DNA from: Anaerolineae bacterium
GTDB taxonomy: Bacteria; Chloroflexota; Anaerolineae; Aggregatilineales; Phototrophicaceae
DNA: 55,868 nt
Assembly (NCBI GenBank): GCA_025055175.1
Contig: JANWYT010000025.1
Coordinates: 1 to 55,868, forward strand
Direction: 5' to 3'
Made by a program: the position numbers and the translations under genes. Positions 20,867 through 31,273 of this stretch are shown here, one piece after another. The stretch's first letter is position 1. Each line of letters starts with the position of its first letter. The notes below the pieces were generated by a model. It searched no databases. It saw nothing but the letters and a program-made list of their open reading frames with translations, and had not been told where the DNA came from.

Positions 20867-20976
20867 AGCTTCGCCTCCAGAGGGGGGTTAGGCGCACAAG
20901 GTCGCAGGGCTAGTTCCCCTCTATACACACAACACACAATCACTCACAGTTCAACGGGGTGCAGCGGCCTATGCCG

Positions 20977-21288
20977 TCAAATCTTGATCTCAATGTCCAC
21001 GCCTGCGGGCAAGTTGAGGCGCATGAGGGTGTCTATTGTCTTGCTGTCGGGGTCAAGAACGTCGATGAGGCGCTTGTGCGTGCGAATTTCAAAGTGTTCG
21101 TGACTGTCTTTGTCGATGAACGTCGAACGCCGTACCGTGAACCGTTCCAACCGCGTCGGCAAAGGCACAGGCCCTACCACGCGCGCACCCGTGCGCTGGG
21201 CTGTCTCAACGATGCGCTGCGCTGATTGATCCAGCACGCGATGATCGTAGGCCTTCAGACGGATGCGAATTTTGTTTTTGACTGCCAT
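20977..21288 (-). CDS. rpsJ: 30S ribosomal protein S10
   Basis: A 103-residue S10, also the NusE transcription factor in antitermination. [40 protein letters not shown] and the final [20 protein letters not shown] are diagnostic. An AAGGG eight bases before the ATG supports the start. It is the first gene of the S10 block, after the hairpin that follows tuf. Confidence 0.97.
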   Translation of the reverse strand: MAVKNKIRIRLKAYDHRVLDQSAQRIVETAQRTGARVVGPVPLPTRLERFTVRRSTFIDKDSHEHFEIRTHKRLIDVLDPDSKTIDTLMRLNLPAGVDIEIKI

Positions 21289-21323
21289 CGTTCGTACCCT
21301 TGCTTTACGGCTTGGCGGATAAA

Positions 21324-21354
21324 TATGCCGAGGCAGTCGATTTGCCTCGGCATA
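21324..21354 (-). terminator. 12-bp hairpin between tuf and rpsJ
   Basis: TATGCCGAGGCA (21324-21335) pairs perfectly with TGCCTCGGCATA (21343-21354), loop of 7 nt. On the minus strand it follows the tuf stop by about 26 nt and is followed by a short TTTAT. It may partly terminate the str transcript or be a processing site between tuf and the S10 block. Confidence 0.6.
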
Positions 21355-21379
21355 CCTATGCGCTGAGAGCCGTGTGCGT

Positions 21380-22579
21380 CTAGTCCAGCACTTCGGTGAT
21401 GATACCCGCGCCGACGGTCAGACCGCCTTCACGGATGGCGAACTTCGAACCTTTTTCCAGGGCAACCGGAGAGATCAGCTCTACTTCCAGGTTCACGCTG
21501 TCGCCGGGCATGACCATCTCCACGCCTGCGGGCAGCTTGACCGTGCCGGTCACGTCCAGGGTGCGGATGTAGAACTGCGGGCGATAGCCGTTCTGGAAGG
21601 CCTTGTGGCGGCCACCCTCGTCCTTCTTCAGGACGTAGACTTCGCACTTGAACTTGGTGTGGGGCTTGATGCTCTTGGGCTTGGCCAAGACCATGCCGCG
21701 TTCCACTTCTTCGCGGGTGGTGCCGCGCAGTAGAATGCCAGCGTTGTCGCCCGCCTGAGCGCGATCCAGTTCCTTGTGGAACATTTCAATGCCGGTGACG
21801 ACGGTCGTGATGCTCTGTTCGCGCAGGCCGATGATTTCGACTTCTTCGCCCTTCGTCAGGACACCACGCTCCACGCGGCCCGTGACCACCGTACCACGCC
21901 CTTTGATGCTGAACACGTCTTCAACGGGCATGAGGAAAGGCTTGTCAATCTCGCGCTTCGGCTCAGGGATCCAGCGATCTACCGTGTCCATCAGCTCTAG
22001 GATGGGGGCGTATTCGGGCGCGTTGGGGTCGGTGCTGGGGCTTTCGTTGGCCTTCAGGGCCGAACCCTTGACGATAGGTGTGTCGGCGCTGAATTGGTAG
22101 CTCTCTAGCAGCTCGCGCAGCTCCATCTCCACTAGTTCGATCAGCTCTGGATCGTCCATTTGGTCAATCTTGTTCAGGAAGACGACCATCGCGGGGACTT
22201 CGACCTGACGAGCCAGCAGCACGTGTTCGCGCGTCTGGGGCATAGGGCCATCAGGAGCGCTCACGACCAGGATCGCGCCGTCCATCTGTGCCGCACCGGT
22301 AATCATGTTCTTGATGTAGTCGCGGTGACCAGGGCAGTCCACGTGGGCGTAGTGACGCGCATCGGTCTCGTACTCCACGTGGCGGATGTTAATCGTGATA
22401 CCGCGAGCGCGTTCTTCTGGCGCGTTGTCGATGTCGTCGTACTTCATGCGCTCAGCTTTGCCCTTGAGCGACAGGACTTTGGTGATCGCCGCTGTGAGGG
22501 TGGTCTTGCCATGATCCACGTGACCAATCGTGCCGATGTTCACGTGAGGCTTGGTACGTTCAAATTTCGCCTTGGCCAT
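21380..22579 (-). CDS. tuf: Elongation factor Tu
   Basis: This 399-residue GTPase delivers aminoacyl-tRNA to the ribosome. G1 is GHVDHGKT, the switch region holds [16 protein letters not shown]3 DCPGH, G4 NKID and G5 GSALKA. Domain II starts near [20 protein letters not shown], and domain III ends [11 protein letters not shown]. It is the only tuf copy in the window, between fusA and rpsJ as in the classical str operon. Confidence 0.98.
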   Translation of the reverse strand: MAKAKFERTKPHVNIGTIGHVDHGKTTLTAAITKVLSLKGKAERMKYDDIDNAPEERARGITINIRHVEYETDARHYAHVDCPGHRDYIKNMITGAAQMDGAILVVSAPDGPMPQTREHVLLARQVEVPAMVVFLNKIDQMDDPELIELVEMELRELLESYQFSADTPIVKGSALKANESPSTDPNAPEYAPILELMDTVDRWIPEPKREIDKPFLMPVEDVFSIKGRGTVVTGRVERGVLTKGEEVEIIGLREQSITTVVTGIEMFHKELDRAQAGDNAGILLRGTTREEVERGMVLAKPKSIKPHTKFKCEVYVLKKDEGGRHKAFQNGYRPQFYIRTLDVTGTVKLPAGVEMVMPGDSVNLEVELISPVALEKGSKFAIREGGLTVGAGIITEVLD

Positions 22580-22649
22580 GAGTTGTTGTTCCTTCTCGTC
22601 TGCTGATGACTGACTTACTGAATGCTCTATGAGGCCGAATTACCTCTAC

Positions 22650-24749
22650 CTACCCCCTACCGCTGATGACCTCATCGGCGATGTTCTTGGGGGCGACGGT
22701 GTACCGATCAAACTCCATCGTGAAGTTGCCGCGCCCCTGCGTCATGTTGCGCAGGTCGGTGGCGTAGCCGAACATCTCCGAGAGAGGGACGCTGGCACGG
22801 ATGGAAGTCACGCCGATGCCACGCGGCTCCATGCCTTCCACTACGCCGCGCCGCGAAGCCAGATCACCGACCACGCCGCCGGTGTAGTCATCCGGCACGA
22901 CCACTTCCACGCGCATCGAAGGTTCTAGGATGACAGGCGCAGCGCCGCGCACGGCGTCCTTAAGCGCCATCGAACCACAAATCTTGAAGGCCATCTCATT
23001 CGAGTCGACTTCGTGCATAGCGCCATCGACTACGCGGGCCTTGATGTTGACGACGGGGTAGCCGGCGATGACGCCGCCTTCCATCGCCTCGCGCGCGCCC
23101 TTCTCGGCTGCGCGCACAAATTCACGGGTCACTGCGCCGCCGACGATTTCGTCCAGCCACACCAAGTCTTGGCCGCCAGCGGCTTTCTTCTCCTCTTCCT
23201 CCAGCGGCTCAACTTCCAGGACGATACGGGCATACATACCCGAACCACCAGACTGGCGCTTGAGGATGGTATCGACGCGCGCAGTGCGCGTGATCGTCTC
23301 GCGGTAAGCCACGCGCGGGCGGCCGACGCGCGCTTGCACGCCAAATTCGCGCATAAGGCGGTCAACCAGCACCTCCAGGTGTAGCTCGCCCATGCCTTTG
23401 ATCTTGGTCTGGCCAAGCTGAGCATCGACCTCGACTTTGAAGGTGGGGTCTTCTTCGGCCAGCTTGCGCAGGCCCAGGGCCATCTTGTCTTGGTCGGCCT
23501 TGCTGTTCGGCTCAATAGCCACTTCGATCACAGGATCAGGGAACTTGATGTTCTCCAGGATGATGGGATCGTTCGGGGCGCACAGCGTATCACCAGTGAA
23601 GGTCTCCTTGAGGCCGATGATGGCGGCAATGTCGCCTGCGCGCACCTCTTCAATGTCTTCGCGACGGTCGGCAAACATGCGCACCAGGCGACCAACGCGC
23701 TCGCTCTGGCCTTTGGTGCTGTTCAAGACCTGTGTACCGCTGCGCAGCACGCCGCTGTAGACGCGAGTGAAGGCCAGGCGACCGTACTTGTCGCTGATGA
23801 TCTTGAAGACCAAGGCGGCCAGCGGCTCGTTGTCGTCGGCCTTGCGGATGATCTCGGCTTCTGTCTTGGGATGCTGGCCACGCACCGAGGGGATGTCTAG
23901 AGGGGAAGGTAGCAGATCGACGACGCGATCCAGCAAGAGCTGGACGCCCTTGTTCTTCAGAGCGCTGCCGCACAAGACGGGATGCAACTTACCCCTGATC
24001 GTCCCCAGGCGCAGCGCTTCGTTCAGCTCATCGTCGCCGATGGGTTCTTCCATCAGGTATTTCTCGGTCAAGACCTCATCGCTCTCGATGATCTTGTCCA
24101 CTGTCTCGCGGCGCGTCTTCTCTGCCAGAGGACGAATGTCGTCCGGCAAAGCGACGCGAGCAATGGCCGTCCCCATGTCGTCGCCATAGGTGACCAGTTC
24201 CATCGTCATGATGTCTACAATGCCCCTGAAGTCATCGCCTTCACCATAGGGAATGTAGAGCAGGACGGGGTTGGCCTTCAGGCGATCTATGATCATATCG
24301 ACGGTGCGGTAGAAGTTGGCGCCCGTGCGATCCATCTTGTTGACGAAGCACATGCGCGGCACGTTATACTCGGTGGCCTGACGCCAGACTGTCTCGGATT
24401 GCGGCTCCACGCCGGCTACGCTGTCGAACACAGCAATGCCGCCGTCCAACACGCGCAGCGAACGCTGCACTTCAGCGGTGAAATCCACGTGTCCGGGGGT
24501 GTCAATCAGGTTGATCTGGTGACCACGCCATTCGCAGGTGACGGCAGCAGCAGTGATGGTGATACCACGCTCGCGCTCCTGCTCCATGTAGTCGGTGGTC
24601 GCCGCGCCATCATGAACCTCACCAATGCGATGCACCATGCCAGTGTAATACAACACGCGCTCGGTGACGGTGGTCTTGCCAGCATCGATGTGAGCGATGA
24701 TGCCGATGTTGCGGACTTTGCTGAGATCGAAATCGGGTCTCTTCGCCAT
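22650..24749 (-). CDS. fusA: Elongation factor G
   Basis: This 699-residue translocase GTPase has G1 AHIDAGKT, switch I containing [16 protein letters not shown]3 DTPGH and G4 NKMD. Domains II-V follow, with the domain IV loop region near [19 protein letters not shown]. The length is typical of the main EF-G (about 690-700). It lies 48 nt after rpsG and 70 nt before tuf. Confidence 0.98.
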   Translation of the reverse strand: MAKRPDFDLSKVRNIGIIAHIDAGKTTVTERVLYYTGMVHRIGEVHDGAATTDYMEQERERGITITAAAVTCEWRGHQINLIDTPGHVDFTAEVQRSLRVLDGGIAVFDSVAGVEPQSETVWRQATEYNVPRMCFVNKMDRTGANFYRTVDMIIDRLKANPVLLYIPYGEGDDFRGIVDIMTMELVTYGDDMGTAIARVALPDDIRPLAEKTRRETVDKIIESDEVLTEKYLMEEPIGDDELNEALRLGTIRGKLHPVLCGSALKNKGVQLLLDRVVDLLPSPLDIPSVRGQHPKTEAEIIRKADDNEPLAALVFKIISDKYGRLAFTRVYSGVLRSGTQVLNSTKGQSERVGRLVRMFADRREDIEEVRAGDIAAIIGLKETFTGDTLCAPNDPIILENIKFPDPVIEVAIEPNSKADQDKMALGLRKLAEEDPTFKVEVDAQLGQTKIKGMGELHLEVLVDRLMREFGVQARVGRPRVAYRETITRTARVDTILKRQSGGSGMYARIVLEVEPLEEEEKKAAGGQDLVWLDEIVGGAVTREFVRAAEKGAREAMEGGVIAGYPVVNIKARVVDGAMHEVDSNEMAFKICGSMALKDAVRGAAPVILEPSMRVEVVVPDDYTGGVVGDLASRRGVVEGMEPRGIGVTSIRASVPLSEMFGYATDLRNMTQGRGNFTMEFDRYTVAPKNIADEVISGRG

Positions 24750-24797
24750 GTGTTTGCTCTGCGCTCTACCTTGAACGATTAGCCGCGAAACTTAGCT

Positions 24798-25262
24798 TTA
24801 ACGGAAATGAGCAAAGGCGCGGTTAGCCTCGGCCATTTTGTGAACTTCATCTTTCTTCTTGACGGAAGCGCCCTGGCCGCTGGCAGCGTCCATCAGTTCA
24901 GCAGCCAGCTTGCTGGCCATGTTGCGTCCGCCGCGCTTACGCGCATTAGCGATCAGCCAACGCATGGCCAGGGTGATCCCACGCTGCTGGCGCACCTCCA
25001 CTGGCACTTGGTAGGTGCTGCCGCCAACGCGGCGTGGCTTGACTTCAACGGTAGGCTGAGTGTTGCGCAGCGCGCTTTCAAAGACTTCCAGCGGGTCTTT
25101 CTTGGCGCGCTCGGCTACCATATCGAAGGCGTCGTACATGACGCGGGTAGCAGTGCTTTTCTTGCCACCATGCATCATGCGGTTGATGAACATAGTGACG
25201 TGGACGCTGTTGTAGCGGGCATCAGGCATGACCGGACGCCTGGCGGGGGTACGTCTGCGCAT
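24798..25262 (-). CDS. rpsG: 30S ribosomal protein S7
   Basis: A 154-residue S7, which organises the 30S head and E site. [40 protein letters not shown] and [20 protein letters not shown] are diagnostic. It follows rpsL by 3 nt. In E. coli S7 represses the str operon by binding between rpsL and rpsG; the very short gap here leaves no room for that site. Confidence 0.97.
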   Translation of the reverse strand: MRRRTPARRPVMPDARYNSVHVTMFINRMMHGGKKSTATRVMYDAFDMVAERAKKDPLEVFESALRNTQPTVEVKPRRVGGSTYQVPVEVRQQRGITLAMRWLIANARKRGGRNMASKLAAELMDAASGQGASVKKKDEVHKMAEANRAFAHFR

Positions 25263-25265
25263 AGA

Positions 25266-25742
25266 TTACTTACCTTTCTTCACGGGTGCGCCCTTAGCGG
25301 GTGCGCCTTTGCCCGCCGCAGCGCCAGCTTTGGGGCGTTTCGCGCCGTACTTGCTGCGGCCTTGCTTGCGGCCTTCAACGCCGGTGGTGTCCAGCGTGCC
25401 ACGCACGATGTGATAACGGACGCCGGGCAGGTCTTTCACACGGCCACCACGCACCAGAACTACGCTATGTTCCTGCAAGCGATGACCCTCGCCGCCGATG
25501 TAGGCAGTCACTTCCATGCCGTTCGACAGACGCACGCGGGCAATCTTGCGCAACGCCGAGTTGGGTTTCTTGGGGGTCATGGTACGGACGACGGTGCAGA
25601 CGCCTCGCTTCTGCGGCGCGCCCTTGCGGCGGCGCGTGCGCGTCTGCGAATAGGCGTTTAGTGTGTACTGTAGAGCAGGGGCTTTGGTCTTGCGTATCTT
25701 CTGCTTGCGGCCCTTGCGCACCAACTGGTTGATGGTTGGCAT
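25266..25742 (-). CDS. rpsL: 30S ribosomal protein S12
   Basis: A 158-residue S12, which monitors decoding at the A site. [40 protein letters not shown] and [20 protein letters not shown] are diagnostic; the lysine of TPKKPNS and the loop around GGRVKDLPG are the streptomycin-related regions and are wild-type in form. An insertion of about 14 residues ([14 protein letters not shown]) after KAPAL resembles the longer S12 of Firmicutes. The C-terminus has an Ala/Gly/Pro/Lys tail. GGAGAG five bases before the ATG supports the start. No clear promoter is seen in the 287 bp upstream. Confidence 0.97.
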   Translation of the reverse strand: MPTINQLVRKGRKQKIRKTKAPALQYTLNAYSQTRTRRRKGAPQKRGVCTVVRTMTPKKPNSALRKIARVRLSNGMEVTAYIGGEGHRLQEHSVVLVRGGRVKDLPGVRYHIVRGTLDTTGVEGRKQGRSKYGAKRPKAGAAAGKGAPAKGAPVKKGK

Positions 25743-26029
25743 TGAACTCTCCGCTTGACTAGATGTGAATAGCCTGGTCTGTAGGCGTGCAAAAAGGCGT
25801 ACATCAGCGAACGCCCATATGTCTCTTGGTCAGCGAGATACTCCGTGAAAACAAAGCTCTTTCGCTACACTGACTCAATTCAGCGCTGCATTGCCTTAGA
25901 TCAAGGTTGCTTGCGCCGTCTTTGCGTCCTGCAATACTATCAAGTGCGTCCCCAAACTGTCAAGACCAGCAGGTCAGCGCTTGGGCAAAGCACACAAAAT
26001 TCACGCCGTTCTTATGGTTAACTCATCTC

Positions 26030-27085
26030 TCAGACGCCATAAATCGCCTTCAGGGCCAACGGCAACGTGGCGCGCCACGAGGTGTAGTTGTGACCGCTGT
26101 TGCACTCATGATAGAAGACGTGGTAATCCTGGCGGCGCAACGCGCCATTCATGCGGCGGTTGGCAGGCAAAAGCCATTCATAACGCCCCACGTCCTGCCA
26201 GATTTTCAAATGAGAGCGCGGCATGTACTGCACGATCTGTTCAATCATAGGCGCGGTGCGCTCGTCTAGGCGATAATCGAATGCGCCAGATTGGCTGATG
26301 ACATGGCCGAAGATGTGCGGCAGCCGCAATCCGGTATAAAGCGCCATCAGGCCGCCCATGCTCGCCCCGAGCGCGCCATATGCGCCTGGCTGCTGCTCCA
26401 AGTCCAGCAGGTTCAGCTCGCGGCGCGCCAGAGGCAGCAACAGGCGCAGCACCACGTACAGGGTGGCGTCGCTGTTGATGTACTCAATGAAGCGCGAAGG
26501 CCCGCCGTTCTCTATCAAGGCCAGCGCTAGCGGTCGAACCTGCTTTTGAGCGATCATGGCGTCCAAGATACGCGCCAGATCAGCTCGATAGAGGTAATCT
26601 GAGCCATCGTAGACCACTAGTAGCGGCACAGGCTCAGCCACTGCAGGCTGATACAGATAGACCGTACGCTGTCCGCCAGCCAACGTGAAGGCGCTGCTGA
26701 TCGTGTGCTGGCTGATACGCCCACGCGGCGTGCTTGAATCGGGTTGCGGCACGTGCGCCCCTATGAACTCTGGCATGGCAAAGAAGTGATTCTGTCGTCC
26801 AAAGCCGTTGTCGATGGTGCGCGAGTTGTAGGGATCAGGCAGAGTCTGGAAGCTGTCGTCTGGATCGTCGGTGTAGATATATTCCATGTAGGCGTCAGGT
26901 GGCAGAGGCAGATGGAATGTCCACAAGCCAGAAGCAGCGCGCTTGAGCCGCTGTGGCTTCCAGTCGTTGAAGTCACCGCACAGCAGCGGCGCATCTTGTC
27001 CCACCCATACGAAGGTCGCACCGTCTTCGTCGATCAACGGCGCGCCTTCATGTTCCAATCGTTGTAGGATAGTCTTTGAGTCCAT
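26030..27085 (-). CDS. Esterase of the enterochelin-esterase (Fes/IroD-like) family
   Basis: 351 residues in two domains. The N-terminal 100 residues are an early-set/CBM48-like beta-sandwich (LLCGDFNDWKPQRLKR, followed by a YIYTDDPDDSF segment). The C-terminal alpha/beta-hydrolase domain has the nucleophile elbow GASMGG, and SGHNYTSWR near the end supplies the catalytic His. The layout matches ferric-siderophore esterases and the broader esterase-D family, which also contains carbohydrate esterases, so the substrate is uncertain. No siderophore genes are nearby, although an FbpC-like ATPase lies 22 kb away. It probably has no signal peptide. Confidence 0.82.
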   Translation of the reverse strand: MDSKTILQRLEHEGAPLIDEDGATFVWVGQDAPLLCGDFNDWKPQRLKRAASGLWTFHLPLPPDAYMEYIYTDDPDDSFQTLPDPYNSRTIDNGFGRQNHFFAMPEFIGAHVPQPDSSTPRGRISQHTISSAFTLAGGQRTVYLYQPAVAEPVPLLVVYDGSDYLYRADLARILDAMIAQKQVRPLALALIENGGPSRFIEYINSDATLYVVLRLLLPLARRELNLLDLEQQPGAYGALGASMGGLMALYTGLRLPHIFGHVISQSGAFDYRLDERTAPMIEQIVQYMPRSHLKIWQDVGRYEWLLPANRRMNGALRRQDYHVFYHECNSGHNYTSWRATLPLALKAIYGV

Positions 27086-27131
27086 GACTGGATTTCCCCC
27101 CAGAATGCTGCTGGCTTAGCACTACGTAGGT

Positions 27132-27140
27132 TGTTATAAT
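27132..27140 (+). promoter_or_regulatory. Extended -10 promoter for radA
   Basis: TGT followed by TATAAT (27135-27140), a perfect extended -10 hexamer about 45 nt upstream of the radA ATG. No good -35 is seen at 16-18 nt, which fits promoters that rely on the TGn extension. A Shine-Dalgarno (AGGAG) lies further down at about 27170. Confidence 0.65.
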
Positions 27141-27186
27141 TAGCACATTTGTTCGCATCATCCAAACCCAGGAGCGTCCCTCGATC

Positions 27187-28572
27187 ATGGCCAAATCACG
27201 CACCTTCTACATCTGCCAGAATTGCGGACGACAGTCTGCCGCCAAGATGGGGCGCTGCCCCAAGTGCGGCGAGTTTAACACGATGGTTGAACAGGTGGAA
27301 GAAGCGAATCGCCCCAGCAACGCTCGCACCGCTCGCCCTAGCGGCGTCCCTCACTCCGCGCCGCAACGTCTAGACGACATTGGGGCGGACACCCAGGAAC
27401 GATTGCGCGTCCCGATGGGCGAATTCAGCCGCGTGCTGGGTGGTGGGCTGGTGGTGGGCAGCATCAGCTTGTTGGGCGGCGAGCCAGGGGCGGGCAAAAG
27501 CACTTTGCTGCTGCAAATGTCGGCACAGATGGCCCAGCAGCATGGCACAGTCCTCTACGTCAGCGGCGAGGAGAGCGTCCATCAAATCAAAATGCGAGCG
27601 GATCGCCTGGGCTTGCGCGCCAGCAATTTGTACCTAGTGACGGAGAGCAACTTAGGCGTGATGATGGAACACGTCCAGCGCCTCTCGCCCCTCATCCTGA
27701 TCGTCGACTCCATCCAGACGACCTATACTGACGATCTCGACTCGTCGCCTGGCCTAGTGTCGCAGGTGCGCGAATGCGCCATGCGACTGCAAGGATTGGC
27801 CAAATCGAGCGGGATCAGCGTCTTCCTGATTGGCCACGTCACCAAAGATGGCTCTATTGCCGGGCCGCGCGTCCTAGAGCATATCGTCGATACGGTCTTG
27901 TTCCTAGAAGGCGACCCCTACCAAGCCTTCCGCCTACTGCGCGCCGTCAAGAATCGCTTCGGCGCAACTAGCGAAGTAGGCGTCTTCGAAATGCAAGGGG
28001 CGGGCATGGTGGAAGTCCCCAACCCCTCAGAGGCCTTCCTGGCAGAGCGCGTCATCAACGCCAGCGGCTCAGCGATTGCCGTCACCCTAGAAGGCACGCG
28101 CCCTCTGCTAGTGGAGATTCAGGCCCTCACCAGCCCCACAACCTTCGGCAACGCGCGCCGCACCCCCAACGGCGTCGACATGAACCGCCTGCTGCTGATA
28201 GCTGCCGTCCTCAGCAAGCGCTTAGGCTATCGCCTATTTGAGCATGACTTGTTCGTGAACGTAGTTGGCGGGATCAAGGTGAGCGAGCCGGCCAGCGACC
28301 TAGCGATGGCAGTGGCGATTGCCTCGTCTTACCACGATCTGCCCATCCCTGCCGACATGGCCTTCGTCGGTGAAGTGGGCCTATCGGGGGAGGTACGCGC
28401 CGTCGCCCAGCTGGCCCTGCGCTTGCACGAAGCCGCCAAGATTGGCTTCAAGCGCGTCCTCGTCCCCAAGCTGCGCCGCAAACTAGACGACGCGCCGCGC
28501 GGCCTGGCGCTCATCGAATGCCGCAACATCGCTGAAGCCTTGCGCGCCGCTCTGCCACAGACCTCGTCTTGA
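27187..28572 (+). CDS. radA: DNA repair protein RadA
   Basis: 461 residues. An N-terminal zinc finger has Cys at 10, 13, 24 and 27. The RecA-like ATPase core has Walker A GGEPGAGKST, followed by the RadA-specific KNRFG motif. The C-terminal Lon-type (S16) domain has ASDLAMAVAIASS and GEVGLSGEVRAV, lacking protease activity in the family. RadA helps branch migration during recombination. It is monocistronic, with its own promoter, and diverges from the esterase gene. Confidence 0.96.
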   Translation: MAKSRTFYICQNCGRQSAAKMGRCPKCGEFNTMVEQVEEANRPSNARTARPSGVPHSAPQRLDDIGADTQERLRVPMGEFSRVLGGGLVVGSISLLGGEPGAGKSTLLLQMSAQMAQQHGTVLYVSGEESVHQIKMRADRLGLRASNLYLVTESNLGVMMEHVQRLSPLILIVDSIQTTYTDDLDSSPGLVSQVRECAMRLQGLAKSSGISVFLIGHVTKDGSIAGPRVLEHIVDTVLFLEGDPYQAFRLLRAVKNRFGATSEVGVFEMQGAGMVEVPNPSEAFLAERVINASGSAIAVTLEGTRPLLVEIQALTSPTTFGNARRTPNGVDMNRLLLIAAVLSKRLGYRLFEHDLFVNVVGGIKVSEPASDLAMAVAIASSYHDLPIPADMAFVGEVGLSGEVRAVAQLALRLHEAAKIGFKRVLVPKLRRKLDDAPRGLALIECRNIAEALRAALPQTSS

Positions 28573-28643
28573 TTCAAGCGCCTACAGCAACAATCCTGTA
28601 CAGCATGGACTCAGCTTATCTCGACGAGCGTTCAGTGATGTTC

Positions 28644-28670
28644 GTCACGAGTTCTCATGACACTCGTTAC
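28644..28670 (+). promoter_or_regulatory. Inverted repeat upstream of cydA, candidate operator
   Basis: GTCACGAGT (28644-28652) and ACTCGTTAC (28662-28670) form a 9-bp inverted repeat with one mismatch and a 9-nt spacer, centre about 90 nt before the cydA start. A second small palindrome, CCACAT-TAAA-ATGTGG (28689-28704), covers a TAAAAT that could be the -10. Either could regulate the bd oxidase operon; the repeat could also be the 3' end of the radA transcript. Confidence 0.35.
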
Positions 28671-28747
28671 AGTCCATCATCGTGAGTGCCACATTAAAAT
28701 GTGGGTGTCTTGTAAAACCATTCGCACAGCTCGATGAGGAACTGTTT

Positions 28748-30181
28748 ATGGATGCTCTCACTCTAGCAAGGCTGCAGTTTGGCATTACCACCGTCTATCA
28801 CTTCTTCTTCGTCCCGCTCACCCTAGGCTTGTCCATCATCGTCGCCATCATGCAGACGATTTACGTCCGCAGCGGCGATGAGAAGTACAAGCGTATGGCC
28901 AAGTTCTGGGGCAAACTGCTGCTCATCAACTTCGCGATGGGCGTCGTCACTGGCATTGTGCAAGAATTCCAATTCGGCATGAACTGGTCGGAATACTCGC
29001 GCTTCGTCGGCGACATCTTCGGCGCGCCGCTGGCAGTAGAAGCCCTGGTCGCCTTCTTCATCGAATCGACCTTCTTGGGCGTGTGGATTTTCGGCTGGGA
29101 TAAGCTCTCCAAGCGCGTCCATCTGGCTTCCATCTGGCTGGTGGCTTTCGCTTCCAACATGTCGGCCTTCTGGATTTTGGTGGCCAATTCCTTCATGCAG
29201 AACCCGGTCGGCTACCGTATCGCCGAGTCGGGCCGCGCCGAGATGACCGACTTCATCGCGCTCATCACCAACCCCAACGTCTGGCTTCAGTTCCCACACG
29301 TCGCCTTCGGCGGCCTAGCGACGGGCGCGTTCTTCGTCATCGGCATCAGCGCCTTTCATCTACTGCGCAACAAGAGTGGCGAAGAGGCCCTGGAACCATT
29401 CCGCGCCTCCATGCGCCTGGCGCTCATCATCGGCACGTTTGCCTCCATCCCGCTGATCGGCTTTGGCCACGCCCAGGGCCAGCGCATGGCCGACGTACAG
29501 CCGATGAAGCTGGCCGCCGCCGAGGGCCTGTGGAATTCTGAAGACCCCGCCAGCCTGTCGATGTTCCAAATTGGCGACGAGACCAACCGTCGAGAGATCA
29601 TCAACATCCGCATTCCGTCGCTGCTGAGCTTCTTAGCCTACAACACTCCCGATGGCTTGGTGCAGGGCATGAATCAGCTGCAAGAGCGGTACGTCGCTCA
29701 ATACGGTGAGGGCAACTATGTGCCACCGATGATTTGGCTCATCTACTGGAGCTTCCGCGCGATGGTGGGCGCCGGCGTCGTGATGGCCATCTTGGGCTTC
29801 GTAGGCCTGTTCCTCTTCTATACGGGCCGCCTGAACGCCAGCAAAGCACGCACCTTCTTGACGATCCTGGTCGCAGCGCTCTTCCTGCCCTACATTGCCA
29901 GCATCAGCGGCTGGATGTTGACTGAAGTCGGTCGTCAGCCCTGGATCGTGCAAGGCCTGATGACGATCGAAGAAGCGCTCTCGCCCAACGTCACCGTCGA
30001 CATGCTGTTCATTTCGCTGGTGGGCTTCGCTGTGCTGTATGGCCTATTGATGGCCGCCGACATCTACCTGCTACAAAAGTATGCCCGTCGCAACATGGAC
30101 GACAGCGACACACTCACCCCCTGGCTGGACAAGCCTACTCCCGCTATCGACCAACAACCGCGCCTTGAGGGCGCTTACTAA
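28748..30181 (+). CDS. cydA: Cytochrome bd ubiquinol oxidase subunit I
   Basis: 477 residues, polytopic. CydA binds hemes b558, b595 and d and oxidises quinol while reducing oxygen. The N-terminal ARLQFGITTVYHFFFVPLTL holds the His ligand of heme b595/d; FQFGMNWSEYSRFVGDIFGA and the GWMLTEVGRQPWIVQGLM signature are typical. I start at the ATG at 28748, where GAGGA sits seven to eight bases upstream; the frame is open 22 codons further, but that stretch is hydrophilic and unlike CydA. The Q-loop looks to be of the short type. cydB starts 20 nt later. Confidence 0.96.
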   Translation: MDALTLARLQFGITTVYHFFFVPLTLGLSIIVAIMQTIYVRSGDEKYKRMAKFWGKLLLINFAMGVVTGIVQEFQFGMNWSEYSRFVGDIFGAPLAVEALVAFFIESTFLGVWIFGWDKLSKRVHLASIWLVAFASNMSAFWILVANSFMQNPVGYRIAESGRAEMTDFIALITNPNVWLQFPHVAFGGLATGAFFVIGISAFHLLRNKSGEEALEPFRASMRLALIIGTFASIPLIGFGHAQGQRMADVQPMKLAAAEGLWNSEDPASLSMFQIGDETNRREIINIRIPSLLSFLAYNTPDGLVQGMNQLQERYVAQYGEGNYVPPMIWLIYWSFRAMVGAGVVMAILGFVGLFLFYTGRLNASKARTFLTILVAALFLPYIASISGWMLTEVGRQPWIVQGLMTIEEALSPNVTVDMLFISLVGFAVLYGLLMAADIYLLQKYARRNMDDSDTLTPWLDKPTPAIDQQPRLEGAY

Positions 30182-30201
30182 GCCGCTTAGGGAGGCTCAT
30201 C

Positions 30202-31215
30202 ATGGAATTGCAAGTCCTCTGGTTTCTGCTGATCGCCGTCCTCTTCACAGGTTTCCTGTTCCTAGAAGGGTTTGATTACGGGGTAGGTATCCTGCTGCCC
30301 TTCGTCGCTAAAGATGATCGCGAGCGCCGCGTCGTCGTCAACAGCATTGGCCCGTTCTGGGACGGCAACGAAGTCTGGTTGCTGACCGCCGGTGGTGCGA
30401 TCTTCGCCGCCTTCCCGCACTGGTACGCCACCCTGTTCAGCGGCTTCTACTTGGCCCTGTTCCTGATCTTGGTAGCCCTGATTCTGCGCGGCGTAGCCTT
30501 CGAATTCCGCAGCAAGGACGACAGCCCACGCTGGCGCGCCATGTGGGACGGCGCTATCTTCTTCGGCAGCTTTGTACCTGCGCTGCTGTGGGGCGTGGCC
30601 TTCGGCAACATTCTACGCGGCGTAGCCATCGACGCCAGCATGACTTATGTTGGCAGCTTCTTCGACCTGCTCAATCCTTATGCCCTCGTAGGCGGCCTGG
30701 TCACGCTGTCGCTGTTCATCCTGCACGGCGCGCTGTTCTTGGAGCTGAAGACGGGCGGCGTCGTGCAAGAACGTGCCAAGCAGGTGACGCGCCGCGCTAT
30801 CGTGCCGGTCATCGTCCTAGCCCTGGTCTTCGTCGGCCTCAGCCTGGTTGAGACCGACATCCTGCAAAGGCTGAACGTGGCCAACGTCCTGGGCTTGGTG
30901 GCGGCAGTTGTGGGCCTGCTGGCGGGTGCGTATTTCATCTTCAGTGGGCGCTTCGGGCGGGCCTTCGCTGCAACGGGCGTCGTCATCGTCGGCGTGGTGG
31001 CCCTCATCTTCGGCACGCTCTTCCCGCGCGTCATGCCCTCCAGCTTGGGCGAAGCCTTCGACTTAACCATCTTCAACGCTTCTTCCAGCCCCTACACCCT
31101 TCAGGTCATGACCGTCATCGCGCTCACCGTCGTCCCCTTCGTCCTGCTCTACCAGGGCTGGACGTACTGGGTCTTCCGCAAGCGCCTGACGACCGACAGC
31201 CACCTGGAGTATTAG
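30202..31215 (+). CDS. cydB: Cytochrome bd ubiquinol oxidase subunit II
   Basis: 337 residues, about eight to nine transmembrane segments. CydB completes the bd oxidase with CydA. The N-terminal FLEGFDYGVGILLPF and GPFWDGNEVWLLTAGGAIFA motifs are diagnostic, as is RGVAFEFRSK. A Shine-Dalgarno (GGGAGG) lies before the ATG. It is followed by two strong hairpins and then cydDC. Confidence 0.96.
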   Translation: MELQVLWFLLIAVLFTGFLFLEGFDYGVGILLPFVAKDDRERRVVVNSIGPFWDGNEVWLLTAGGAIFAAFPHWYATLFSGFYLALFLILVALILRGVAFEFRSKDDSPRWRAMWDGAIFFGSFVPALLWGVAFGNILRGVAIDASMTYVGSFFDLLNPYALVGGLVTLSLFILHGALFLELKTGGVVQERAKQVTRRAIVPVIVLALVFVGLSLVETDILQRLNVANVLGLVAAVVGLLAGAYFIFSGRFGRAFAATGVVIVGVVALIFGTLFPRVMPSSLGEAFDLTIFNASSSPYTLQVMTVIALTVVPFVLLYQGWTYWVFRKRLTTDSHLEY

Positions 31216-31225
31216 CGCTCCACAG

Positions 31226-31253
31226 GCCTCTTTCGTCTTCAGGCGAAAGAGGC
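31226..31253 (+). terminator. Hairpin after cydB
   Basis: GCCTCTTTCG (31226-31235) pairs with CGAAAGAGGC (31244-31253), a perfect 10-bp stem with an 8-nt loop, 11 nt after the cydB stop. It is followed by TAAAAT rather than a U-tract, so it may reduce rather than stop read-through into cydD. Confidence 0.55.
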
Positions 31254-31273
31254 TAAAATGATGAGTAAGTTAT

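Noticed and set aside
25743..26029. Promoter or RNA gene upstream of rpsL
   Set aside because: Several weak TTGA-type hexamers exist but none has a good partner at 16-18 nt; no tRNA fold was seen.
28682..28747. GTG start 22 codons upstream of cydA
   Set aside because: The extra residues are hydrophilic and unlike CydA; GAGGA supports the ATG at 28748.
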